DNA of 64,000 bases from Maniola hyperantus (GCF_902806685.2 NC_048539.1:11420501-11484500); one strand, 5' to 3'; shown: positions 30,330-41,822, numbered from the stretch's first letter. Notes: a model not told the origin generated them from the sequence alone. Numbers and translations: made by a program.

Positions 30330-31255
30330 ACCTTACCCAGTTCACAAGGAAGTGTTTGTTCGCGTGTTCATCGAAGTATTGCACGTAATTGGACGATCAG
30401 TTTAATACTTCTGAATAATCAAGGTAGGTGATATTTTATATAATTAATGAGGTATAGATATAGATAGGTAGTTTGTATACTACTGATATTAATTTGCACT
30501 TTGAGTTTGATAACTTGGTAAACCTATTTGAAAGCTACAAAAAATGGTACGTAGGTACTTCTATTACCTATCTGTATCTTAAAGGTAAATGAAAATCAAT
30601 TGCCGCATGATTATTATCATGTTATCGGCTCGACTGATTTGGCAGATTTTTTTGCAAGGTTTGTATGAAGAATTTTTTTGAAAATCTTCTTTAGTAAATT
30701 GCAGTCGTGTGCGGCGGTTCTATTAATATTTTTAGAGATATTGGCATAGGTGCATCAATTCCAGATGGACTTGTTTCTTATTCCTAAACACTGACGGTTT
30801 AAAAGTTATTTTATATTTTATTTTTTAAAATAGGTAGGTACATAAACATATCTTCATTTTAAAAATACATTGGAAATATTTATTTGAAATACTACGCCAA
30901 AGTAGTTTTGCTTTTCCGTAGCAATCTCTCAAAGAGCCGGTCTTATTAGTAAAGTGAAAAATGTACCTACATGAATTAAACTCTACATGCATACGTTGAA
31001 AGATATTTCAACTTGACTGGAAAATATTAGAATTTTCCGTAGAAAATATAGCTTCACAAACTGTTACTTAGTATGAATCTTATGTAGATACGAATTTACC
31101 AAAGTACCAACTAAATACCAACTTAACTAAGTAGTCAAAAAAAATATGAGTAGATAGGAAGTGCAGTTGTAGTGCAGGATTTTCAGGATTCGATTTCTAC
31201 TTGAATCACTTGGCTGATTTTTGTAGCGCATGATGAACTGCATCATAATTAATAA
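30330..31255 (+). other. No gene seen
   Basis: AT-rich; scattered taggta/tacct motifs. No repeat ends, coding exon or RNA gene recognised. Confidence 0.4.
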
Positions 31256-31464
31256 TCCATACTAAAATTATAAATGCAAAATGTCTCTGATTTAGGTTTG
31301 TTACAATTTCACGGGACAAAAGATAGAGAGAATAAAATAGAATAGAATAGATAGCTTGCATCCCGGAAACTGACACAGGCTGACATTTATCCTGAAAAAC
31401 AAAAGAGTTCTCACGGAATTTTTAAATATCTAAATCCACGCGCACGAAGTCGGGCATCATCTAG
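31256..31464 (+). mobile_element. Helitron-like element, subfamily 1, complete
   Basis: TCCATACTAAAATTATAAAT (after A) to acgcgcacgaagtcgggcat, catCTAG at 31461-31464. The middle contains a short aaatagaatagaatagat run. Confidence 0.68.
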
Positions 31465-31904
31465 ATTATCATAATTAATGAAAAGATCGCAGTAAAGCGG
31501 GGCCGATAAACCTAGGTACCAACCAAAAGCTAAAATACTCGTAGCCCTATCAGCTGCTCGTGGTAGTGATGTGTACAGAAATTATAACGACGCGTGTTTC
31601 GCGTAGTTAAGTAAAAATTAGGACTAAAAATTTACATAATATATGCATATAAATTATGGAGATGAGCGTGTCTATTAAAATGATAATATCAAGTTACTTA
31701 GTTAGCGCAATAATTTGGTCGGTTATACCCATTCTAAAAATACGATGTCACAACTTGCGACTGTAAATTTTTATAGACCATACGCAAGCTTGTTACTTTT
31801 TATATAGCCTTGTACGCATGCAGTAACTATATAATACCTAACTTAGATTTCCGCTAAAATAATCACATAAATTTAGTCGTTTCTTCTCCCTGTATTTTCT
31901 CACG

Positions 31905-32048
31905 CTACGTGGGGTCGGCATAACATGTCTTCTTCTTCCACTCGCTTCTGTCATTCGTCAACGCATTATACACTCCTTTTACACGCATATGCTCTTTCAC
32001 GCAATCCATCCATCTTCTCTTAGGTCTTCCTCTCCTCTTTTTTCCTTC
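31905..32048 (-). pseudogene. LINE ORF C-terminal fragment
   Basis: Minus strand encodes EGKKRRGRPKRRWMDCVKEH, then MRVKGVYNALTNDRSEWKKK and TCYADPT plus TAG. The RGRPKRRWMDCVKE and EWKKKTCYADPT motifs are the C-terminus of a common insect non-LTR retrotransposon polyprotein. Only 48 codons remain, open to the natural stop. Confidence 0.75.
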
Positions 32049-32049
32049 C

Positions 32050-32731
32050 ACGTGTAGGTATATTAATTTAGTCATATAAAACATGTAAATTAAGTAAGTA
32101 GGTTAAATAAATGCAATACGATAAAATACCGAATGATTCCGTAATCACTGTCCCAACTCCAAGTAATCCGTCTTCATTGATATTCATTTTTTGTACTTAA
32201 TATTCTGAATCCAAGGTCATTTCTTTCTTGCGAGAAAGTGAGGCTAAGTGGTGTCTGCAAACATTTCGTAATCAAATGTCCCGCTCAGCTCATTTGCTGC
32301 GTAATGGTTACTTACATTACAGCAATATAACGCCGTCACTTAAAATGATCATCTTGTTGCGAAAACCTGCGTTTAAACGGCGCTTTTACATTTGAAAGGC
32401 GAACAACCTTAATAAAAGCAATATTGTGTTTCATTAGAACAAGGCTTTGCCGGCACATTTTTTTGTAATAATTAATAGTACATTACAGTCCAGGCCTGAA
32501 ATAAAGCGATTACTGGCCGAGTGTTAGTGGAAGGCCGAGGCGAAGGACTTCTCAAGTGATTTTGAAAGGATGAGGCGGAAGCCGAGTCCTTTTAAACTAA
32601 ACGAGGTTGGTAATCGCTGTTTCGACCGAGACTTGTATAGTACTTTTCTCCCATTAACGAAATTAATAGTTAAAATAAAAAATAAGCGTTAAAAATATAA
32701 AAAAGTAAAAAAATGAGATACAAAAAGTATC
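32050..32731 (+). other. No gene seen
   Basis: Mostly AT-rich. A GC-richer patch near 32480-32640 (ggccgaggcgaaggacttct, gcggaagccgagtcctttta) has imperfect internal symmetry and may be an old MITE. Confidence 0.35.
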
Positions 32732-33060
32732 AAAAACCGGCCAAGTGCGAGTCAGACTCGCGCACCGAGGGTTCCGTACTCTAGTATTTTTTAGACATTT
32801 TGCACGAAAAATCAAAAAGTATTATAAATAAAAATCTGTTTTTAGAATACACAGGTAAAGCCCTTTCATATGATACCCCACTTGGTATAGTAGTGGTGAT
32901 AGTACACTTTGAAAGTTGAAAATACTAATTATTTGTTCATGTACACATTTCAATTGTTTTTGGTTATTGTGATCACAAATTCACGGTTTTCGGATCGGAC
33001 AGACAATAAAATGATCCTATAATGGGTTGCTTTATTCCTTTTGAGGTACGGAACCCTAAA
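32732..33060 (+). mobile_element. Family A element with internal deletion
   Basis: Both ends present (aaaaaccggccaagtgcgag and ggtacggaaccctaa). The GTCT tract and surrounding ~120 bases are missing. Confidence 0.78.
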
Positions 33061-33384
33061 AATAAGAGTAAAAAAACATTTAAAATAAAAACTTTGGAGC
33101 TACGCGCGTCTCCATTTATAGAATTTTCAATTTATATAACAGTAAATTGTGTGCTTCCGAACAATAAGATAAGTGCATAATAAAACTGAATAACTATAAT
33201 TATTGTGAGAGTTATTAGTTTTTACTGTGCTTTTGTAACGAAACTCTCATAAACTTGTATGTTGTTCGTAATCAAATTGCACCTTAACCAGATTGCATCA
33301 CACGATTATAATATTTAATTACTTCTAGCTTACATCTCGCGTGGGTCACTAGATTATGTTATAAATATATTACAACTAACTGAC

Positions 33385-33555
33385 AAAATCCTGCGGGAAC
33401 TCCTTGATTTTCCGGGATAAAAATTAGCCTATGCGTTAATCCAGGGTATAATCTATCTCCATTCCAAATTTTATCCAATCCGTTCTGCCGTTTTTGATTG
33501 ATTGAGTAACAAACATCCAAACATCCACACTTTCACATTTATAATAGTATTAGAC
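33385..33555 (-). mobile_element. Helitron-like element fragment
   Basis: atcctgcgggaactccttga, ttttccgggataaaaattag, then acactttcacatttataata. The terminal CTAG head is missing. Confidence 0.6.
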
Positions 33556-33807
33556 TTTATAGTATTAGACTGATTATAATTTTATAAAATAGAAAGGCAA
33601 GGCGTTCAAAACAAAAAAAAGTAGCAATAATATTATTATGACGGATGATATCGCGAAAAAATTCTACCAAACGTGTCCTTTGTTGCCCCACTCAAGTTCA
33701 AATTAGACGCAAAACGTAAAATGTAATTTGACCTCACCGCTTCCGGCTTCACCCGTCGAAATAGTTTTAGTCAATTAATTTTGTATTTTTTTAATAATTT
33801 AAAATCT

Positions 33808-33961
33808 ATAAGACCTGGGCGCGTTTGGAACCCTCGTAGCTTTAGTTTTAAGTACGTATTAATTATCACCACTATATCATCTTACAAATAAAAATTTTGA
33901 CAATCAGGAAGCGTAAAATTTTACCTATTCTAAATAAATAATTTGAGTTTTGAGTTTGAGT
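33808..33961 (+). mobile_element. LINE 3' end with TTTGAG tail
   Basis: agacctgggcgcgtttggaa, ccctcgtagctttagtttta, atcaccactatatcatctta, ttgagttttgagtttgag tail. Same family as 24860-25048. Confidence 0.65.
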
Positions 33962-34034
33962 CAGGGGACCGTTCTTACTAATTAAAAAAGCGGTAGACGT
34001 TGGTGTCCCAAGGTGCTGGAATGCGACCTTGCAG

Positions 34035-34235
34035 CTATATATAAAACGAAAAACTGACTGACTGACTGATCTATCAACTCACAGCTCATACTATTGGACG
34101 GATCGGGCTGACGTTTGGCATGCAAATAGTTATTATGACGTAGACACCCGCTAAGAAAGGATTTTTAAAGTTTTTTAAAGAGGGTAAAATGGGGATTTAA
34201 AATTTGTGTAGTCCACACAGACGGGAATAAGCTAG
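34035..34235 (+). mobile_element. Helitron-like element, subfamily 2
   Basis: tatatataaaacgaaaaact, gactgactgactgatctatc, tgtgtagtccacacagacgg, gaataagCTAG at 34232-34235 followed by T. Confidence 0.68.
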
Positions 34236-34670
34236 TCTTTTTTAATATTTAGATGATGATCATGTGTAGTATTTAATTATAGTAACGCGCACTGATATTT
34301 CACTAAACATCTGTTCGGCGACCTCTCGCTCCTACACCACTTCTATACTTACCTATTCTAAATTCTGTGGTTTAAGTGTTAGATCGACTCACTGCTCATA
34401 CTTAATTCGATTCTAAATAAAGGCGCTTGCTGTATTTAAAAAGCGAGCAACAATATCATAACCGAATTAATCAACACCGGAATCGAGGTAAAGATATTGC
34501 ATCGTCTACATTGCGTAAGTAAAGCGAAACGAACTGGTCCTATTAACTTGCCGCTCCATTTCAGGCGAAATGTTTGTACGAGTAGCTGTTCGTTATGGTT
34601 TTAAATACTTGCTCCAGGCTTAAGAAGTATTGGAAAAATATCGAAAAGCGATTCCTATACCAATATTTAG

Positions 34671-34834
34671 AGCCTCAATAGCTCAACCGGTAAAGGAGTG
34701 GACTGAAAACCGAAAGGTCGACGGTTCAAACCCCGCCCGTTGCACTATTGTCGTACCTACTCCTCGCACAAGCCTGACGCTTAGTTGGAGGAATGTTAGT
34801 CATTGGCACATGGCTAATATCCTTTAAAAAAAAT
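34671..34834 (+). mobile_element. tRNA-Phe-like SINE (S2)
   Basis: agcctcaatagctcaaccgg (A box), gtggactgaaaaccgaaagg (loop resembling tRNA-Phe GAA region), gacggttcaaacccc (B box), then cgcacaagcctgacgcttag and ggctaatatcctttaaaaa. The short ORF across it is incidental. Confidence 0.8.
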
Positions 34835-34842
34835 TGCAATTG

Positions 34843-35309
34843 TTTTTAGGGTTCCGTACCTCAAAAGGAAAAAAAGAACCCTTATAAAGATCACTCCGTT
34901 GTCTGTCTGTCTGTCTGTCCGTCGTGTCGTGAAATAAAACATACAGGGTACTTACCGTTGACCTAGAATAATGAATTTTGGTAGGTAGGTAGGTCTTATA
35001 GCACAAGTAAAGGAATACATCCGAAAACCGTGAATTTGTGGTTACATCACAAAAAAAATGTGTTCGTGAACAAATACTTAAGTAATTATTTGTACACGAA
35101 CACATTTTTTATTATTTTAGTATTTTTAACTTTCAAAGTAAGATTCATCAAGTGGTGTATGAAAGAGCTTCATCTGTACATTCTAAAACCGATTTTTATT
35201 TATTTTTATACATAGTAGTTTTTGATTTATCGTGCAAAATGTTGAAAAAATCCGACTGTAATACGGAACTTCGGTGTGCGAGTCTGACTCGCATTTGGCT
35301 GGTTTTTTA
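34843..35309 (-). mobile_element. Family A element, full length, with extra hairpin
   Basis: tttttagggttccgtacctc to a degenerate ggctggttttt end, with (GTCT)4. Contains a near-perfect hairpin at 35049-35110 that the other copies lack. Confidence 0.78.
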
Positions 35310-36800
35310 TTGTGCTATTGAGCATTATAGAATGTATAGTATAGTATTCAGCTTTAGATTTCACTCGATGACTTTGTTACTCAGCTTTGAATCCATTTGA
35401 ACAGCCTTATGCCTACCTCAGTTAACCTGAGGTAGGTAAAAGGTAGACTTTGAACTACGCGACTGCGAAACGCGATGCTTCAGTAGATCGTGCGAAACTG
35501 AAATTGAGTTCCCAATCAGTTGATATTTATGGCTAAGAATCGCACAAGACGATTGCTCACTTCAAAAGCTTTCTATACATATACAAAGCAGTGCGCAAGA
35601 AGTGACGCGTGACATTATTGCCCGGCACGGTCGCTTATCACAAAGTCTACCTTCAGGCTGTTTAAATGCTTAGGATATCGGCTCGACCAGCGCACTAAAG
35701 TGAATGTTCTTATAGAACAATTCATGCGTATGACTTGTGCGCATAAATTGCACAAACGCTCACATTCTACTTCAAACCTATTATATTTCAAACACGAACA
35801 GCTCCCTACTACGCTCGCGAATTGACGTGATCATAATATTATGTAGGCTTCCGAAACTAAATAAAGCCCGACGAGTTTAGGTTGAGTTTTCGCGGATTTA
35901 GCTGCTTTCTCCAACCTTCAGTAAATACAAAGCTTAGGTAAATCTTTCCTTTAGCATCTTCTCGTTATACAGTACTTTTTACGAAGTACTGTATAACGAG
36001 AAGTTCGGCACGACGCCGTATGAAAAAAGACCAAAGATATGAATCTATATATTATATTCTGCCATACAACTGCCAGCTGATCACACAAAAGCTGATTTTA
36101 TATATTATAACCCTTTGGCTGTGGGGCCTAAAAGGCCAAAATTGATTTTCTTTGAATACAAACGACTGACTAAGTTGAACTTTCACCATTTGTTATATGT
36201 CACGGCTTCTTACATCACTATGTCACTAGAGGTGACAGGTATACCTACATACTAGCTGACACGCACTGCTGTGATTCACATTTGGATTTCGCACTGGAGG
36301 CCTAAATATTAAGAGGACGCTTTTGAACTCATGTCATTCATCATGTAGAGTTCACCAAAGCAGTGTTCTTATCTGTATTAGAAGTAGAAGTAAGTAATTT
36401 CGAAATTTAAAATGGCCAAATTCTAAAAAACATTAATTATTTTCTTGTCAGTAGTAGGTAAATTATTAATAAAGTGGGTAAAAAAAAAAATTCGCTAATT
36501 TTTTTTATAATAGATATTCTTTGAAGTATTAGTAGTAAGTATTAAAAAAATTAAAGAATCGACTGTTAGGTGGTACGAAGTTCGCCAGGACAGCTAGCTC
36601 CGACCGTTTGATGCACTGATGATAATATGATTATTACAAATTTTAAAATTGTTATTGGCTAAACTAAAGATCTCAAAAATCCTAAGTAGGTAATAATTTG
36701 GCAATAATGAGGCTTGAGCCCGTCATTGTATGAAGTTGTTAATTGATTAAAGTACTAAAGTATAGTACTAAGCAGCTAATAGAAAATTGTTATCATAGAT
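35310..36800 (+). other. No gene seen; one perfect hairpin
   Basis: AT-rich with no coding exon. Contains the 20-bp-arm perfect inverted repeat at 35958-36003. Confidence 0.45.
35958..36003. repeat. Perfect hairpin, 20-bp arms
   Basis: cttctcgttatacagtactt at 35958-35977 and its exact reverse complement at 35984-36003, with a 6-base loop. Confidence 0.85.
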
Positions 36801-37012
36801 CTAGCTTATGCTCGCGACTTAGTCTGCGTGGACTATACAAATTTCAAACCTCTGTTTTACCTCTTTAGGGATTGAATTTTAAAAAATCCTTTTTTAGTAC
36901 ATGTCTACGTCGTAATAGCTATCTATCTGCATGAAAAATTCCACCCCTATCCGTCCAGTAGTTTGAGCCGTGTGTTGGTAGATCAGTCAGTCAGATTTTC
37001 CTTTTATATACA
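36801..37012 (-). mobile_element. Helitron-like element, subfamily 2
   Basis: ctagcttatgctcgcgactt, agtctgcgtggactatacaa, tcagtcagtcagattttcct, tttatatacatata. Confidence 0.7.
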
Positions 37013-37538
37013 TATAGTAGATTAAAAAAGAATAATAGAAAATCAAGTTGCTTACAAGGCATATCAATGGATTGTGCTGGTTTAGTAACGTTGATTTAAA
37101 AGTGATAACAGGATGTATGGCAGCGGTAGGTACAGATTGTAGGAATCCAAATTTGGCCTCTTCCGTGCTAACATTCTAACGAGGGATTCGGTACAGTAAC
37201 TCCCCCTGCGTGATACATAAGACGTATTCTTACCAACCCTTTTTATTTAATTGGCGCCGATTCTGTTGTTTTTCTCTAAAAGATTATCTGCATCCCTTTC
37301 TTTTTAATATTGCTAAAAAAGGACAGAGCATGAATTTTACATTTAATGACTCTTAATTTTAGTACGCGCTACAAAAACAATAGGCTCGCAACTGGCAACT
37401 AAAGTCACGCTCACGGACAGCTCTAAATTAAATTGAAAACTGTCAAACTGTGTCTGTCTTTCCATATTACATTAGTAAGAAGAGGATGCGAATACTCCAA
37501 AATTTAGATGCGCTCATAAATCAGTACCACTGTGGCTA

Positions 37539-37688
37539 ATTCCGTTGTACACAATCTAAACTAAGCTAAAATGACACGTCTAAATTTATTGCTATCTCTT
37601 TCATAATTTTGCTTGCGGAAAAGGATACTTAGAACTAGATTTAGACCTGTTAATTTAGTTTAGTTTAGAGATTGTGTACAAGAGAATT
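37539..37688. mobile_element. MITE with inverted termini
   Basis: attccgttgtacacaatcta, aactaagctaaaa at left and tttagagattgtgtacaaga, gaatt at right are inverted. About 150 bp, non-coding. Confidence 0.6.
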
Positions 37689-37689
37689 G

Positions 37690-38160
37690 ACCCCAGTGCC
37701 TACCTATACTTACTTATATTTCAAAACACGTGTACCCTCCTTATGTACAGCTATCAGATTACAATACGCCGGGAACGCCTCGGGAGTCGTTGTCTCTCGC
37801 TTCATTTAACATAACTCCTCTTATTTCCCAACGGCAGGGAATGCTCTCAAATTTTTCAGCATTAAGTTTTGGTCAGACACAACGCGTGTTAGCAGGGGTA
37901 CGACCAGACGCCACCACAATGTCATCTCATCATGTCGGATGCTTATGTCATCGTACGATACGCTTCTCGTCAATTTAACTCATAAAACTGTCCAAAATTA
38001 TAAAGAACTGTATATGAAGTGCGATCCCAATGGGTAGTTTCGCATGCAGTTCAAGCGCAAACACATTAAGTAGGTAATGTGTTTTGTTACGTGGCCGTGA
38101 CGTAACAGAATACGGTATACGGTGGCAATGTGAACCTCTAGTCTACAGCCATTATGTGAC
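37690..38160 (+). other. No gene supported
   Basis: An 82-codon ORF (37730-37978) has a Ser/Thr-rich, uncharacteristic translation and no splice or domain support. Otherwise nothing was recognised. Confidence 0.35.
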
Positions 38161-38468
38161 GATAAAGTGGTTATAGCCTACAGCCTCCTGTTCGGGAGGT
38201 TGGAGGTTCGATCGCGGGCCCGGGCACGCATCTCTAAATTTCGGAGTTAGGCGTGTGTTTTAAGCAAATAAATATTACTTGCTTTAACGGCGATGGAAAA
38301 CATCGTGAGAATTTGCCTACGAGTTATCCATAATGTTCTCAAAGGTGTGTGAACTTTGAAAATTCGCACTTGGCCAACGTGGTGGACATTGGCCAAACCC
38401 TTCTCATTCTGAGAGGAGACCCGTGCTTAGTAGTGAGCCGGTGGCGATGGGTTGATCATGATGATGAG
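38161..38468 (+). mobile_element. tRNA-Arg-like SINE (S1)
   Basis: aagtggttatagcctacagc, gggaggttggaggttcgatc (B box), cacgcatctctaaatttcgg, attctgagaggagacccgtg, gatgggttgatcatgatgat tail. Confidence 0.78.
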
Positions 38469-38969
38469 TATGTGATGAACGCAATTGGCTAACATTCTTC
38501 CGCTATATTGGTCAAAATCCACAGTCGCAACAAGAATATTATTTTCGCAATCAACTTGCTGGCGCGCTAATGCCTTGAGGCATTGATTTCTCGAGGCGAT
38601 TGGTTGCAGTTTTCTTTGGGTTTTTAAAAGAACCGATACTTGCTGTATCTGCTGTACTTTAATTTCTGCTGAAGCGCGTTATGTTTGCCCAGGCCTTAAA
38701 AGCTCGTCAGGTGATAGTGTCTAACACTGATTAGATTTTTTTATTTAGGTAGGTACCTAGCCTACTGCACCATAAGATACACGGAAGTTAAACTAATTAA
38801 TCATTTTTATTGCAAACACAACGATATTCAATACGAAATAATTGTATGATTGTAGTTTAAGCGGATTATAGCAAATTAAACTTTTGGTTCATTGTAAATT
38901 GTATTATTTGTACTATTTACCAATTACTGGATGATCCTTAATCATCATCATCATCATCATTACCATCAT

Positions 38970-39014
38970 CAAACGATATACGTTTGACATATGTTGTCAA
39001 ACGTATATCGTTTG
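38970..39014. repeat. Perfect hairpin, 20-bp arms
   Basis: caaacgatatacgtttgaca and its exact reverse complement separated by tatgt. It lies directly after a CATCAT microsatellite (38941-38963) and before an RTE-derived scrap. Confidence 0.85.
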
Positions 39015-39095
39015 CTGGACATAGGTTTCTTGTAAGAACTTCCACAAATCCACACGCCAAGGTCTTGCGCCGTACCGTCTGAATCCAGTGGCTCC
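39014..39095 (-). pseudogene. Short RTE-type LINE fragment
   Basis: gctggacataggtttcttgt, aagaacttccacaaatccac, acgccaaggtcttgcgccgt matches the antisense end region of RTE-like copies (compare 29420-29480). Very short. Confidence 0.45.
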
Positions 39096-39104
39096 CTAGG
39101 ACTT

Positions 39105-39292
39105 ACAATGAAACAAAAGCTTAATTTGCTGTAATCCGCTGAAACAGGTCGAATCTGTATGATTTAATCACACAAATCCTAAAACACACTCTACGCAGGT
39201 TTCGCGAGTGTGTTTTAGGATTTGTGTGTTTAAATCATACAGATTCGACCTGTTTCAGCGGATTACAGCAAATTAAGCTTTTGGTTCATTGT
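39105..39292. mobile_element. Foldback element, 87-bp arms
   Basis: 39105-39191 and 39206-39292 are reverse complements with about two mismatches and a 14-base loop. Arm landmarks are agcttaatttgctgtaatcc and ggtcgaatctgtatgattta. A decayed single arm lies at 38858-38900 and another piece at 23701. Confidence 0.85.
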
Positions 39293-39379
39293 ACATCATG
39301 GACTTCCGCAAAGTAACACCTGCTTCTATACAACATCCCTACGACTTGTTTGATGACGTCAAATAGACGACGATGATGA

Positions 39380-39470
39380 AAATAGAATAAAAATAAAAAT
39401 ATTTGTTATTCAATTAAGCTTTTACAAGTATTTTTGAGTCGTCAAATGCATCTACCACTGGTTCCGAATA
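39380..39470 (-). mobile_element. LINE 3' end fragment
   Basis: aataaaaataaaaatatttg, cttttacaagtatttttgag, aaatgcatctaccactggtt: same end as 17694-17814. Confidence 0.6.
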
Positions 39471-39479
39471 TAGGTACCT

Positions 39480-41140
39480 TCATAATTCTAGCCCCCTTGG
39501 GATCCTAACGCTTATCAAATATTATATATTCAGTTCATGTCTTAACTCTACAAACCCGTAGCCAATAAGGAGTAATTATCAATTTGAAATTGATAATTAA
39601 GTAACTTAATTTAATTATATTAAACCTGAGTGGAAGTTAGGCGGCAGAGGCTCCTTATAAAAGCTGTCAAAACTGACTAGAGCGGAGACGAAGATAGTAC
39701 CTACCTACCTTAGCGTTTAAATTATCATTATAGTTTAATCTATACTAAAGTACCTACTCCTTTTCTATATATATTTATATATATAGCTACAATAATAAAA
39801 CGGCCGCGGCAGCTGTAACTTTTTTCATAAAATTTAGATTAGGCAAAACTTTACATACTTTTATTACCCTCATCCATTTGTATTTTTGTACGGGCGGACG
39901 GGTTGGAATGGTCCTTTGAAAAAATACCGAAAGATAGGTATTACATATAATATATTCTGCAGAACTCAAACGCTGGTTTTAATAAAATTTTACTCTATGG
40001 ATCGCCATTTTCAAATGTGAATTTTTTACTTGTTACTTAGTTCATTTTTTGGCAGGGGAGTAATTATTGTGTTTTTATTATTTTTAATAATTAATTATGA
40101 CTTGTTTGTGTCGATTCAAAGCGCCTCACCGAGTGTACCGGGAATTAAAATTTTACACTTGGCGTCAAATGGTTCCCGTGCTGATACTATGTTGACAGAC
40201 GTCTCATCAGTATCATTTACTTCCAAGTACGCTCATATGACGCTCACTGCTGCTAATAAGTTACTTCAAAAACAAGTCGGCAATCGCAAATCCAGCGTAC
40301 TTGTGTAACTATAGGTCAGTGGGCCAATGGGCACAGCGGGCTTACTACTTGTGTGGCTACCGCGCAAGATGCGTTACTTTTCATTGAAAATCGTGCCCAA
40401 AAGTCAATAGCTTGTACGCCTAAATTTTCATAGAGTTCCTAGCAGAAGGTATTTATTATAATCAAAAGTATATGATTCCAAGCATTCATGAAAAATTCAT
40501 TTATCACAAACAGATTTGCGTTTCAGTCCACCTTGTTATATCTTTGGTGTTGAGGTCACTGTAATTTGAACGCTTTTAAAAATATGCATATTTCCAGTCA
40601 TCAAAAGTTAAACGTTTTCTATAGAAGTAAAAATAGAATACTTTCAAAGAAGGAAAGAAGGTTTTATTTTAAAAGCGTTCTTTAGAATTCTAGACTCTGA
40701 AAACATGGCGCTATGAAAATTGGTTTCAAGTTAACTCTGCAATAGGTACCTATTAATACTAATATTTTAATAAAACTTTACACTGTGTTGTAATTTTTCG
40801 TAAATAGAAAGGTATAAAATAAACCACAGTCTTTTGAAATAGGCTTGCATGTCGATATATCCGGCGTTCTTGAAATGTGTGTGAATTTCGGCCCGTTGCG
40901 CACATTATGTAACAACATTCTGAATAAAACCGAAATGGGAAAACCGAGTAAAAAAATCAAATGAGAATAACTTTACCATTTATGATAATACATTAAATGC
41001 AATGCTCTGGTGTTACGAGTTGGTTTCTAGTAGGGTTACCTACCGCGATTGTTGATGTTTTCATCGTATCAAAACATTTTCTGTGCACGTGTACCTATAG
41101 CGTTTTGATTTGTTTTTAGGTTCTCTGAAAATTATATCTA
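39480..41140 (+). other. No gene supported; weak 92-codon ORF
   Basis: ORF 40030-40308 starts MLLSSFFGRGVIIVFLLFLI, a hydrophobic secretion-like start, then a Ser/Thr-rich tail ending SSVLV. No family was recognised and no splice context supports it. The rest is AT-rich. Confidence 0.3.
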
Positions 41141-41141
41141 A

Positions 41142-41344
41142 CTAGGTGATGCCCGCGACTTCATCTGCGTGGATTTAGGTTTTTAAAATCCCGTGGGAAC
41201 TCTTTGATTTTCCAGGATCAAAAGTACCTCATGTCCTTCCCCAGGATGTAAGCTAACTCTGTATCAAATTTCTGCTGTTGCTGTTGGGCCATGAAAAGCT
41301 AGCAGACAGACAGACACACTTTCGGTTTTATATTATTGGTATGG
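41142..41344 (-). mobile_element. Helitron-like element, subfamily 1
   Basis: ctaggtgatgcccgcgactt, catctgcgtggatttaggtt, ccatgaaaagctagcagaca, gttttatattattggtatgg. Confidence 0.72.
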
Positions 41345-41569
41345 GTGGTAGAGTATTCAAACAGGCGGAAAAACTTTTGGCGTACCTCCTTTTGGAGTAC
41401 CTAAATAGGGACAAAGTGACATATTATAAAGGAAATAAGAGTAATAGACATACCAGTAATTATGACGTTACGGAAATGTTAGTCATTCGACAGTTGGACT
41501 AACTAACTTATTGTCGTGATAACTATGCATTTATTTTTTCATACCCACCTGGCCCATTCTGGCGTGGCT

Positions 41570-41617
41570 CGTGTGCTAAAATTCTTTGTTAGAGTCTACA
41601 AAGAATTTTAGCACACG
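41570..41617. repeat. Perfect hairpin, 20-bp arms
   Basis: cgtgtgctaaaattctttgt at 41570-41589 and its exact reverse complement at 41598-41617, 8-base loop. Confidence 0.85.
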
Positions 41618-41652
41618 ATGGTCTACGTTCTACAGAATACCTATATAGATAA

Positions 41653-41822
41653 CTAGATGATGCCCGCGACTTCGTCCGCGTGGATTCAGGTTTTTAAAAA
41701 ATCCTGTGGGAACTCTTTATTTTCAGGGATAAAAAGTAGCTTATTATGTCCTTCCCCGCGGGCTGTAAGCTAACTCTGTACCAAATTTCATTAAAATCAG
41801 TTAAACAAGTTTGACTTAAATA
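41653..41822 (-). mobile_element. Helitron-like element, subfamily 1, truncated
   Basis: ctagatgatgcccgcgactt, cgtccgcgtggattcaggtt, gctgtaagctaactctgtac, caaatttcattaaaatcagt. Lacks the TCCATACTAAT end. Confidence 0.7.
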
